NCBI GenBank assembly: GCA_902579085.1
Contig: CACHFK010000001.1
Coordinates: 16,001-72,737 of the forward strand
Reading direction: 5' to 3'
Length of the DNA stretch: 56,737 bases
Origin: an uncultured Pelagibacteraceae bacterium
GTDB taxonomy: Bacteria; Pseudomonadota; Alphaproteobacteria; Pelagibacterales; Pelagibacteraceae
Positions 28,724-36,994 of the stretch are shown piece by piece. Under the pieces are notes generated by a model. That model was not told where the DNA came from. It saw only the letters and a list, made by a program, of their open reading frames with translations, and ran no database searches. The position numbers and the translations under genes are program-made. Numbering within the stretch: position 1 is the first letter of the stretch; every line of letters begins with the position of its first letter.

Positions 28724-30052
28724 ATGCGTAAACATATTTATATTAATACAAAAATACATCCATACAAAAAAAATATTCAAGTTAGTTCAGACAAAAGTTT
28801 ATCTATAAGAACTATTTTACTTGCCTCTCAAGCTTTAGGGACTTCAAAAATTTCAAATCTTCTTGAGTCAGAAGATGTTTTGAATACCTTAAAGACTATA
28901 AAAAAACTTGGTATAAATTATAAAAAAAAAAATAATTGTTATGAGGTTTATGGTTTTGGTTTAAATGGTTTTAGCCCTAAAAATAATACAGTAATTAATG
29001 CTGGTAATTCTGGGACACTTGGAAGACTTATACTTTCTCTACTTATTAAAACTAATAAAACAGTTAAATTAATTGGAGATAAAAGCTTGTCAAAAAGAGA
29101 CTTTTCTAGAGTAATCAAACCTTTACAACTTTTTGGAGCCAACATAAGTTCAAAAAAAAATTGTTTACCAGTAGAAATTATAGGAACAGAATTTCTTAGG
29201 CCCATTTATTATGAGGAAAATATTGGTTCAGCACAAATTAAAACTGCCTGTTGTTTTGCTGCATTGAATACTCCTGGTAAAACAAATATTCGTGCAAAAA
29301 AGAGCAGGAATCACACTGAACTTTTATTTAAATATTTAAAAATTCCAATCAGGGTTAGGTCCAATAAAAATTTTGACTTAATTGAAGTTCAAGGCTTACA
29401 ACAATATAAAGCTTTTGATTATTCAATACCTGGAGACATTAGTTCAAGTGCCTTTTTTATTGCTTTAACTTTACTTACAAAAAATTCAGAAATTACAATT
29501 CTTAATGTAAATGTAAATAGTACTAGAATTGGACTTATTAAAATTTTAAAAATGATGAAATCTAAAATAAAATTTAAAAACATAAGATTTTATAAAGGCG
29601 AGAAAATTGCAGATATATTTGTAAAAAGTTCTAATTTGTTGAAAGCTATAAATTGTCCTTCGAGTTTAAATAGTTCTGCCATAGATGAATTCTTATTAAT
29701 TTTTCTTATTGTGGGAACAAAAACAAAAGGTATCTCAACATTTAAAGATCTAGGTGAATTAAATAAAAAAGAAAGTCCAAGACTAGATTTAGCAATAAAA
29801 TTTTTAAGAATGATAGGAATAAAAGTTTTAAGAAATAAAAATGATATTAAAATATATGGTAAACCCAATTTAGAATTAAAAAAAAATTATCATGTTAAAA
29901 ATTTTTTAAAAGATCATAGAATTTTTATGATGTCATGTATCGCAGCTTTAACACTAGGTGGAAATTGGAAAATAAATGATAAAGACTCAATTAAAACATC
30001 ATTTCCAAAATTTTTAAATATTATAAGAAGTCTTGGAGCTAAAATAAAATGA
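28724..30052 (+). CDS. aroA: 3-phosphoshikimate 1-carboxyvinyltransferase (EPSP synthase)
   Basis: Sixth step of the shikimate pathway. 442 residues. The PEP-binding loop reads NAGNSGTLGRL, the class II form. SAQIKTACCFAALN with KKSRNHTE (the second conserved block, arginine and histidine present) and the C-terminal KDHR region fit the family. In alphaproteobacteria aroA-cmk-rpsA is a standard order, kept here with a 4-base overlap into cmk. Supplies chorismate for the Phe and Trp genes in this window. Confidence 0.96.
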   Translation: MRKHIYINTKIHPYKKNIQVSSDKSLSIRTILLASQALGTSKISNLLESEDVLNTLKTIKKLGINYKKKNNCYEVYGFGLNGFSPKNNTVINAGNSGTLGRLILSLLIKTNKTVKLIGDKSLSKRDFSRVIKPLQLFGANISSKKNCLPVEIIGTEFLRPIYYEENIGSAQIKTACCFAALNTPGKTNIRAKKSRNHTELLFKYLKIPIRVRSNKNFDLIEVQGLQQYKAFDYSIPGDISSSAFFIALTLLTKNSEITILNVNVNSTRIGLIKILKMMKSKIKFKNIRFYKGEKIADIFVKSSNLLKAINCPSSLNSSAIDEFLLIFLIVGTKTKGISTFKDLGELNKKESPRLDLAIKFLRMIGIKVLRNKNDIKIYGKPNLELKKNYHVKNFLKDHRIFMMSCIAALTLGGNWKINDKDSIKTSFPKFLNIIRSLGAKIK

Positions 30053-30705
30053 AGAAAAGAAAAAATATTATTACTGTAGCAATCGACTCACCAGCTGCCG
30101 CTGGAGGAGGAACTCAGGCGAAGCTAATAGCTAAACATTATAAACTTTTACATCTTGACACTGGTCGTATATACAGACTTCTTGGTAAACTTAAATTGGA
30201 AAATCCTAAAAAATTTAGTTATTCTTTAATAATAAAAAAAATAAAAAATCTAAATTTAAATATATTACAAAATAAAAAATTATTATCTGACAAGGTAGCT
30301 ATTGAAGCTTCAATTATAGCTAAAGATAAAAAAATTAGAAATATTGTTCACAAATTTCAACAAAAATGTGCTTATGCACCTCCTTTAAAATATGCAGGAT
30401 CAGTTTTAGATGGTAGAGATATAATTACAGTTCAAGTAAAAGATGCAATGTTTAAATTTTTTATATCAGCAAGTATTCATGAACGTGCAAAAAGACGATA
30501 TATGGAATTTAGAAAATTAAATAAGAAAATTACTTATAAAATGGTCTTAAAAAGCCTTAAAAATAGGGACAAATCAGATAAAGAGAGAAAATATGGGCCA
30601 TTAAAAAAAACAAAAGATTCAATCTTGATTAATACAACTAAATTAAGTAAGAAAGCGTGCTTTATGAAAATTAAAGGTATTATGGATAGGAAATTAAAAT
30701 CTTAA
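30049..30705 (+). CDS. cmk: Cytidylate kinase with an altered P-loop
   Basis: Phosphorylates CMP and dCMP. 218 residues. The family features are clear: HLDTGRIYR, SVLDGRDIITVQV, FKFFISAS with RAKRR, and the lid NRDKSDKERKYGPL. The P-loop, normally DGPAASGKGT, reads DSPAAAGGGT (residues 13-22), so the phosphate-binding lysine is glycine. The codon is an unambiguous GGA. Position between aroA and rpsA confirms orthology. How the enzyme manages without the lysine is unknown. Confidence 0.93.
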   Translation: MKKRKNIITVAIDSPAAAGGGTQAKLIAKHYKLLHLDTGRIYRLLGKLKLENPKKFSYSLIIKKIKNLNLNILQNKKLLSDKVAIEASIIAKDKKIRNIVHKFQQKCAYAPPLKYAGSVLDGRDIITVQVKDAMFKFFISASIHERAKRRYMEFRKLNKKITYKMVLKSLKNRDKSDKERKYGPLKKTKDSILINTTKLSKKACFMKIKGIMDRKLKS

Positions 30706-32432
30706 TGGAAATTTACAAAGACTTATCTTCACCAGCTAGTCAGCAATTTGAAAAATTACTAAATAACCAGTTATCAAAAAACAAAATTGAAGAAGGAAAA
30801 GTAATAGAAGGTAAAATTACTAAAATTACAGAAAAATATGTTTTCTTGTTCATACAAGGCTTAAAAAGTGAACCAGTATTAGATATTAATGAGATGAAAA
30901 TGATTGGTATGCAAAATAAAATTGTAGAGGGAGAAAAGATTTCTGTCTTGTTAGAAAAAATCGAAGATAAAAATGGAGATGTAATAGTTTCTGCCCAAAA
31001 AGCAAAAAAAATTAAAGGCTGGTATGAATTAGAGAGAGCTTATGAAGAAAATGAACCCATAAATGGTAAAATAACTTCTAAATGCAAAGGTGGTGTTATT
31101 GTAGAACATTTAGAAACACAATCTTTGATGTTTTGCCCAGGATCACAAGTTTCTGATAAACCGTTAAAAAATATTGATCATTTAATTGGTGTAGAACAAA
31201 AATTTGCAATTATCAAATTAGATAAAGTTAGAGGAAATGCATGCGTATCTAGAAGGCAAATTGTTTCTTCACACAAAAAAGTAGATAAAGCAAAAATTGT
31301 AGAAAAATTTAAAGTTGGAGATATTATTAAAGACGCAGTAGTGAAAGGCTATTCTTCTTTTGGCTGTTTTTTTGAAGTAAATAATGAAATAGATGTTTTG
31401 GTGCATCTTCAAGAAATTTCATATTCTAGAGTAAATCATCCAGATGAAATTTTTAATATTGGAGAAAAGCATGATTTAAAAGTTATATCAATTGATAAAG
31501 AAAAATTACAGATTGGATGCTCAATTAAACAACTTTTGCCTGACCCATTTGAGCATATTTCTAATTATGAACAAGGCAAGAAATATAAAGTAAAAGTTGT
31601 TAAGATTGCAGATTATGGATGTTTCTGTGAACTTGAACCAGGTCTAAGTACTTTACTTCACTCAAGTGAAATTAGTTGGACAAAAAAAAATATTTCTGCA
31701 AAAAAAATATTTAAAGTTGGAGATCTTATAGATTGTATTATTACTGAAATTGATAAAGATAAAAGAAGAGTAGCTATTTCTCATAGATTAACTATTGAAA
31801 ACCCTTATACAACTATTGAAAATAAGTACCCAGTTGGATCAGATATAGAAGGAATAGTTTCAAGTACAAATGAATATGCTGTTTATGTAAAACTTGGGGA
31901 CTTCGATATAGATGGATTCTTACATGCTAATGACCTATCTTATAGCGGTAAACCAGAGGAAGAGCTAAAAAAATATAAAAAAGGTGCTAAAATAAAAGTT
32001 AAGATTTTAGAAATAAATAAAGAAGATTCAAAAATTAGAGTAGGATTAAAGCAATTAGAAAAAGATCCGTTCGATTGGTTTAAAGATAAAAAAGTAAATG
32101 ATACAATAACTATTCAAGTAATTTCCTCCGATAATAAAGGTTTGATGGTAAAACCTGAAGGATCAGAGTTGGAAATGCTAATTAAAAAATCCCAAATTGC
32201 AGTAAGTTCAGCAGATGCCAGACCTTCTAGATTCGTTGGAGGTGAAAGAATTGATGCTGCTATTGCTGAATTAAATTTAGACAAAAGAAGAGTAAGTTTA
32301 AGCATTAAATTGCTTGAAGAATTGCAAAATAAAGAGGCTGTATCTAAATTTTCAAGCCCTTTAAGTGGAAAAAATTTACCTTTTTCATCGCTTTCGGACC
32401 GGCTAGATGATAAAAAAAAAAATAAAGAATAA
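30705..32432 (+). CDS. rpsA: 30S ribosomal protein S1
   Basis: RNA-binding ribosomal protein that helps mRNAs onto the 30S subunit; relevant here because few genes have clear Shine-Dalgarno sequences. 575 residues with six S1-type OB repeats, the clearest around 205-275 (FKVGDIIKDAVVKGYSSFGCFFEV), 290-360 and 375-450. The start shares one base with the cmk stop. The C terminus is a short charged tail. Confidence 0.97.
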   Translation: MEIYKDLSSPASQQFEKLLNNQLSKNKIEEGKVIEGKITKITEKYVFLFIQGLKSEPVLDINEMKMIGMQNKIVEGEKISVLLEKIEDKNGDVIVSAQKAKKIKGWYELERAYEENEPINGKITSKCKGGVIVEHLETQSLMFCPGSQVSDKPLKNIDHLIGVEQKFAIIKLDKVRGNACVSRRQIVSSHKKVDKAKIVEKFKVGDIIKDAVVKGYSSFGCFFEVNNEIDVLVHLQEISYSRVNHPDEIFNIGEKHDLKVISIDKEKLQIGCSIKQLLPDPFEHISNYEQGKKYKVKVVKIADYGCFCELEPGLSTLLHSSEISWTKKNISAKKIFKVGDLIDCIITEIDKDKRRVAISHRLTIENPYTTIENKYPVGSDIEGIVSSTNEYAVYVKLGDFDIDGFLHANDLSYSGKPEEELKKYKKGAKIKVKILEINKEDSKIRVGLKQLEKDPFDWFKDKKVNDTITIQVISSDNKGLMVKPEGSELEMLIKKSQIAVSSADARPSRFVGGERIDAAIAELNLDKRRVSLSIKLLEELQNKEAVSKFSSPLSGKNLPFSSLSDRLDDKKKNKE

Positions 32433-32448
32433 TTTATAAGTAAAAAAG

Positions 32449-32739
32449 TTGCCATTTGCAAAATCAGACTTAGTAAAAGAACTTACAGACTCTTATCCAA
32501 ATTTTTTACGTAAAGATCTTGTGCGTTTAATCGACATAACTTTATATGAAATGATTAATGCACTTAAAAGAGGGGAAAGAGTAGAATTGCGCGACGTATT
32601 TACAATAGAACCTAAAACTCAAAAATCTAGTTTTAGAAGAAACCCAAAAAATGGTAAAACATTCTTTGCAAAAGAAAAGAAAAAAATAACGTTTAAATCT
32701 TCAAAATTTTGGACGAAAAAAATCAATGATAAAGAATAA
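32449..32739 (+). CDS. ihfB: Integration host factor beta-like HU/IHF protein
   Basis: DNA-bending nucleoid protein of 96 residues. KSDLVKELTDSYPNFLRKDL, RGERVELRDVFTIEP and RRNPKNGK (the beta-ribbon arm with the intercalating proline) are typical. The best start is TTG at 32449, 16 bases after rpsA; there is no ATG near the family N terminus. Its place after rpsA is the usual one for ihfB. The last 14 bases overlap pyrF. Confidence 0.9.
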   Translation: MPFAKSDLVKELTDSYPNFLRKDLVRLIDITLYEMINALKRGERVELRDVFTIEPKTQKSSFRRNPKNGKTFFAKEKKKITFKSSKFWTKKINDKE

Positions 32740-33421
32740 AGTTTTTATTGCCTGTGATACTTCAAATCTAAATTTAGTTAAGAAAATAATTAATGAAACA
32801 AAAACAAAAGATTTAGAAATAATACCAAAATTTGGATTACAATTTTTTTATAGTAAAAAAGGCAGAAAATTTTTAGAAAAATTTAATAAAAATTTTTTTT
32901 TAGATCTAAAAATTAACGATATTAAACAAACTGCTTTATCTGCAATAGACTCATTAAAAGATTTAAAAAAATGTAGTTATATTACCGTTCATGCAAATGG
33001 TGGTTTGGAAATGTTAAAAGCGGTAAAAAAAAAAGCTAAAAAAACTAATAAAAAATTAAAGGTTTTGGGTGTTACTGTTTTAACAAGCCTAAACAATAAA
33101 TCTTTAAGAGAAATTGGTCATACAAAAAACGTAGATCAATTAGTTTTAAAACAAGTAAGTTTAATTAAAAAAGCTGGATTATATGGTGCTGTATTATCAG
33201 CAAAAGAATCAAAAATTGTTAAAAAAAAATATAAAAATTTATTTATTGTTACTCCGGGTATAAGGCTTCCTGGTGATAAGTTAGATGATCAAGAAAGAGT
33301 TGTTACACCTTACCAAGCAATAAAAAACTATAATGTAAACGCAATTGTTATGGGCAGATCTTTAATCCGTGGTAATATAAAAAATAATATAAAAAAACTT
33401 GTTGATCATTTAAATCAATGA
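32726..33421 (+). CDS. pyrF: Orotidine 5'-phosphate decarboxylase
   Basis: Last step of UMP synthesis. 231 residues, group I. The catalytic Asp-Lys-x-x-Asp array is in FLDLKINDI (usual FLDLKFHDI), and TPGIRLPGD and GRSLIRG bind the phosphate. It overlaps ihfB by 14 bases and trpF by 4, so it is embedded in the operon. Confidence 0.95.
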   Translation: MIKNKVFIACDTSNLNLVKKIINETKTKDLEIIPKFGLQFFYSKKGRKFLEKFNKNFFLDLKINDIKQTALSAIDSLKDLKKCSYITVHANGGLEMLKAVKKKAKKTNKKLKVLGVTVLTSLNNKSLREIGHTKNVDQLVLKQVSLIKKAGLYGAVLSAKESKIVKKKYKNLFIVTPGIRLPGDKLDDQERVVTPYQAIKNYNVNAIVMGRSLIRGNIKNNIKKLVDHLNQ

Positions 33422-34047
33422 TCAAAGGCTTAAAGATATGTGGAGTTTCTGATCATAAAACTTTAAAATATATTATTGAGCATCCCTTCCCGCCTCAATT
33501 CATAGGATTTATAACAAATTATAAAAAATCAAAAAGGTATGTTGAATTTGAAAAATTGAAAGAACTTCTTAAAATTAATAAAAAAGATATAAGTTTTGTT
33601 TCGGTTATGGTAAATCCCAAAAATGAAATTTTAGAGAAAATAAAAGACCTTAAATTTGATTACTACCAGCTATATGATGTTACTCCCGAAAATACAAAAA
33701 TAATAAAAGAAAAGTATAAAATTAAAATTATCTCAGCTCTTACAATAATTGATAAAAAAGATGTAGATCAATATAAAAAATATGAAAATATATCTGATAT
33801 AATCTTGTTTGACGGAAAAGGTTATGAAAAATCATTTGGATTTGATCATAGACTTCTGGATAATGTTTCGAATTCAATTAAAAAAATGATAGCAGGAAAT
33901 ATTCAGTACAATGATGAGCTTGAAAAATTTTCAAAAATAGCTGACATTATTGATATTTCAGGTAGTTTAGAGACAGATGGAATAAAAGATATTTCTAAAA
34001 TAAATATTTTACTGAAAAAAGTTAATAAAATTAAAAATGAAAATTAA
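33418..34047 (+). CDS. trpF: Phosphoribosylanthranilate isomerase, divergent
   Basis: Amadori rearrangement in tryptophan synthesis. 209 residues. KICG with the catalytic cysteine (Cys8) opens the barrel, GFITNYKKSKRYV matches the phosphate-side loop GFxFxxxSPR loosely, ILFDGKG supplies the catalytic aspartate, and DISGSLETDGIKD matches the DxSSGVE block. Weaker similarity than its neighbours, but position before trpB and trpA supports it. Confidence 0.88.
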   Translation: MIKGLKICGVSDHKTLKYIIEHPFPPQFIGFITNYKKSKRYVEFEKLKELLKINKKDISFVSVMVNPKNEILEKIKDLKFDYYQLYDVTPENTKIIKEKYKIKIISALTIIDKKDVDQYKKYENISDIILFDGKGYEKSFGFDHRLLDNVSNSIKKMIAGNIQYNDELEKFSKIADIIDISGSLETDGIKDISKINILLKKVNKIKNEN

Positions 34048-35281
34048 GAAAAATATACTTTTAATTGATCAACATGACAAAAATGGATTTTGGGGTGGAA
34101 AATTTGGGGGTAGTTTTATACCTGAAACTCTTAAAAAACCTATTGAAGACCTTGAAATACTTTTTGCAAAATTAAGAAATAATAAAAATTTTCTTTTAGA
34201 AAGAGATAAATATTTTAAAAATTGGGTAGGCTCACCTACAAGATTTATTAAACTTAATAATTTAACAAAACACCTTGGTGGAGCACAGATTTGGTCAAAA
34301 GTTGTATCTGATGCAAACGGAGGTGCACATAAAATTTATAATGCGACTGTACATTGTTTGATAGCAAAAAGAGCTGGAAAAAAATATATAGTTGGGGACA
34401 CAGGTGCAGGATATGCAGGAAAAATGTTAAGTATGGCAGCAAAAAAGTTTGGTCTTAAATGTAAAATATTTATGGGTGCAAAGGATATTAAAAGACAAAA
34501 ACCAAATTGTGATGCTATGAGAAAAAATGGTGCAGAAATAGTTCCAGTTTACACTGGAAGTCAAACTTTAGTCGATGCAGTTAGCGAATGTATGAGATAC
34601 TGGGTTTCAAATTGCGATAAAACTCATATGTGTGTAGGTTCAACGGTTGGTCCTAATATTTTTGTAAAAATTTGTGGATGGAGTACATCACAAATTTCTA
34701 GAGAGCTTTTTATGCAAATTAAAAAAGAATTTGGAAAAATACCAAATAAATTAAAATTAATAAATTGTGTTGGGGGCGGTTCTTCAAGTTTTGGTTTTTG
34801 GAATGAATTTATGCACTATGAAAAAAAAAAAGTTGAATTTATAGGTGTTGAAGCTGGTGGACCAAAAAAAAGCAAAAGACATGCGGCACCTTTAACTTAT
34901 GGATCAAAAATTGGAGTACTTCATGGTGCAATGCAATATGTGAATCAGAACAAAACGGGACAGATAGAAGAAACAGAATCAATTAGTGCAGGACTTGATT
35001 ATCCCGGAGTTTCACCGCTTCATTGTTTTTTAAAAGATGTAAAAAGAGCTAGATATACTGCAGCCAGCGATGAAGAGGCGTTAATGGCTTATCAGTTGAT
35101 TACAAAGTATGAAAATTTAAACCCAAGTTTAGAACCAAGTCATGCTTTCGCAGAAGCAATTAAAATTGCTCCAAAATTGAACAAAGATACAATTATAGTA
35201 GTTAATTCTTGTGGAGATGCAAAAAAAGATAGGGATATTTTAAAAAAAAAATTAGGTAAAAAATATGAGTCGTCAAATTAG
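34037..35281 (+). CDS. trpB: Tryptophan synthase beta chain with an altered active site
   Basis: Normally condenses indole and serine. 414 residues and alignable from end to end: GAHK (PLP lysine Lys99), MGAKDIKRQ, GGGSS, EAGGP, SISAGLDYPGVSPLH (Asp321) and EPSHA. Against Salmonella numbering, Glu109 is Asp121, Gln114 is Tyr126, His115 is Ala127, Lys167 is Val179 and Ser377 is Cys392; the KRED and HTG parts before the lysine are gone. The fold and cofactor lysine are kept while catalytic and allosteric positions differ. Overlaps trpF by 11 bases and trpA by 17. Confidence 0.9.
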   Translation: MKIKKNILLIDQHDKNGFWGGKFGGSFIPETLKKPIEDLEILFAKLRNNKNFLLERDKYFKNWVGSPTRFIKLNNLTKHLGGAQIWSKVVSDANGGAHKIYNATVHCLIAKRAGKKYIVGDTGAGYAGKMLSMAAKKFGLKCKIFMGAKDIKRQKPNCDAMRKNGAEIVPVYTGSQTLVDAVSECMRYWVSNCDKTHMCVGSTVGPNIFVKICGWSTSQISRELFMQIKKEFGKIPNKLKLINCVGGGSSSFGFWNEFMHYEKKKVEFIGVEAGGPKKSKRHAAPLTYGSKIGVLHGAMQYVNQNKTGQIEETESISAGLDYPGVSPLHCFLKDVKRARYTAASDEEALMAYQLITKYENLNPSLEPSHAFAEAIKIAPKLNKDTIIVVNSCGDAKKDRDILKKKLGKKYESSN

Positions 35282-36065
35282 TCTTGCATTTGAAAAGGCA
35301 AAAAAAGCAAATAGACCAGCGCTATTAACCTATACAGTTGCTGGAGATAATACAAAAAAGAGATCACTAGAAATTTTAAATTCTATTTCAAAAAGTATTG
35401 ATATTTGTGAACTTGGATTTCCACATAATACTCCTATTGGAGATGGTGGAGAAATACAAACTAGCTCTTATCGAGCCATAAAAAATGGAATAACAATGAA
35501 TGATATATTCCAAATAGTTAAAAAATTTAAAAAAGGTAAGCATTCTAAGCCAATAATATTGATGGGTTATTATAATATGATACTTCAATATGGAGAAAAT
35601 AAATTTTTAAATAAATGTAAAAAAACAGGTGTAAATGGTCTTATTGTTGTAGACTTACCTTGGCCAGAGAATAAAGTTTTTGCGAAAAAATGTAAAAAAA
35701 AATCTATAAGTTTTGTACAATTGTTATCACCAACTACATCAAAAATTAGACTAAAAAAAATAGTAAAAGATTCACATGAAATGATTTATTATATAAGCAT
35801 GCTTTCAACAACGGGAGGAAGATTGAAGGTATCTCCAAAAAAAATACTTAAAAATTATTTTAATATAAAAAAAATAAACCCAAAAAAAAATTGTGTAATT
35901 GGTTTTGGTATTACAGAAGAAACAATTTCAAAATTAAAATCAGCCGATGGTTTAGTGGTAGGAAGCGCTATTTGTAAAGAAATTACTAGAAGTTTAAATA
36001 ATAGACAAAATCCTGTCACAAATGTAAGTAGATTGGTAGCTAAACTAAAAAAAAAAATTTTATGA
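35265..36065 (+). CDS. trpA: Tryptophan synthase alpha chain
   Basis: Releases indole from indole-glycerol phosphate. 266 residues. The catalytic Glu49 (CELGFP) and Asp60 (IGDGG) are present, as are Tyr175, Thr183 and Gly184 and the phosphate loops GFGI and GSA. The loop PFSDP, whose Asp56 pairs with TrpB Lys167 in Salmonella, reads PHNTP, so that aspartate is threonine. The stop overlaps accD as ATGA. Confidence 0.93.
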   Translation: MSRQISLAFEKAKKANRPALLTYTVAGDNTKKRSLEILNSISKSIDICELGFPHNTPIGDGGEIQTSSYRAIKNGITMNDIFQIVKKFKKGKHSKPIILMGYYNMILQYGENKFLNKCKKTGVNGLIVVDLPWPENKVFAKKCKKKSISFVQLLSPTTSKIRLKKIVKDSHEMIYYISMLSTTGGRLKVSPKKILKNYFNIKKINPKKNCVIGFGITEETISKLKSADGLVVGSAICKEITRSLNNRQNPVTNVSRLVAKLKKKIL

Positions 36066-36994
36066 ACTGGTTAACAAAAGCAATTGGTCTAGGTGAGAAA
36101 ATAAAAAAAGTTTTAAGAAAGAGAGCATCAAGGGAAGAAATTGAAAATTCTGATTGGACAAGTTGTTGTAAGGGCCCAATTTTAAAAAAAGACTTAGAAA
36201 ATAACTTATGGGTATGTGATTCATGTGGTAAGCATCATAGAATATCCTGTAGGCAAAGATTCGATATTTTTTTTGGGAAAAATGCTTACGAAATAATTGA
36301 AACTCCTCAACCAACAGATGATCCATTGAATTGGGTAGATACAAAATCATACAAAGACAGATTAAAAATAGCTAGAAAAAAAACAAATCAAAATTGTGCT
36401 GTATTGATTGCAAAAGGAAATATTAATGGAATAGATATTACAGCTGGTGCAATTAACTTTGACTTTATAGGGGGATCTTGTGGAGCAGCAGAATCTGAAG
36501 CTATCATTTATGGAGTTCAACATGCTATAGATAATAAAACTCCATATGTTTTTTTTCCTTGTGGCGGTGGTCAAAGAATGTTTGAGAGCCCTATAGCTCT
36601 TGCTGGAATGACAAGAACAACCCTTGCAATTAACGAGCTTAAAAAAAATAATCTTCCCTATCTTGTCTGTTTTACAGATCCAACTGCAGGCGGAATAACT
36701 GCATCATTTGCAATGTTAGGAGATATTCACTTTGCAGAACCGGGCTGTCTAATTGCTTTTGCTGGAAAAAGAGTGATTCAAGCTACTGTAAAAGAGGAAT
36801 TAAGTGCAGATTTCCAGACTTCAGAGTTTTGTGAAAAACATGGGTTCGTAGATAGAATAGTCCACAGAAAAGATTTAAGAAAAGATATTATTAATATTTT
36901 ATCTATATTGCTAAAGAAACAATCTGGGGTAAATTCAGAAAATTTAAATGAAACTTCAGACAATATTGAGCCGTTTACAAAAGCTGCATCCTAA
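36062..36994 (+). CDS. accD: Acetyl-CoA carboxylase carboxyltransferase subunit beta
   Basis: Partner of AccA in malonyl-CoA synthesis. 310 residues. The N-terminal zinc ribbon has Cys35, Cys36, Cys52 and Cys55; the first pair is adjacent instead of CxxC. GGSCGAAESEA replaces the usual GGSMGSVVGE, while DPTAGGITASFAMLGD, AEPGCLIAFAG and QTSEF are typical. trpB-trpA-accD-folC is a standard alphaproteobacterial order. Its 3' end overlaps folC by 47 bases. Confidence 0.95.
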   Translation: MNWLTKAIGLGEKIKKVLRKRASREEIENSDWTSCCKGPILKKDLENNLWVCDSCGKHHRISCRQRFDIFFGKNAYEIIETPQPTDDPLNWVDTKSYKDRLKIARKKTNQNCAVLIAKGNINGIDITAGAINFDFIGGSCGAAESEAIIYGVQHAIDNKTPYVFFPCGGGQRMFESPIALAGMTRTTLAINELKKNNLPYLVCFTDPTAGGITASFAMLGDIHFAEPGCLIAFAGKRVIQATVKEELSADFQTSEFCEKHGFVDRIVHRKDLRKDIINILSILLKKQSGVNSENLNETSDNIEPFTKAAS

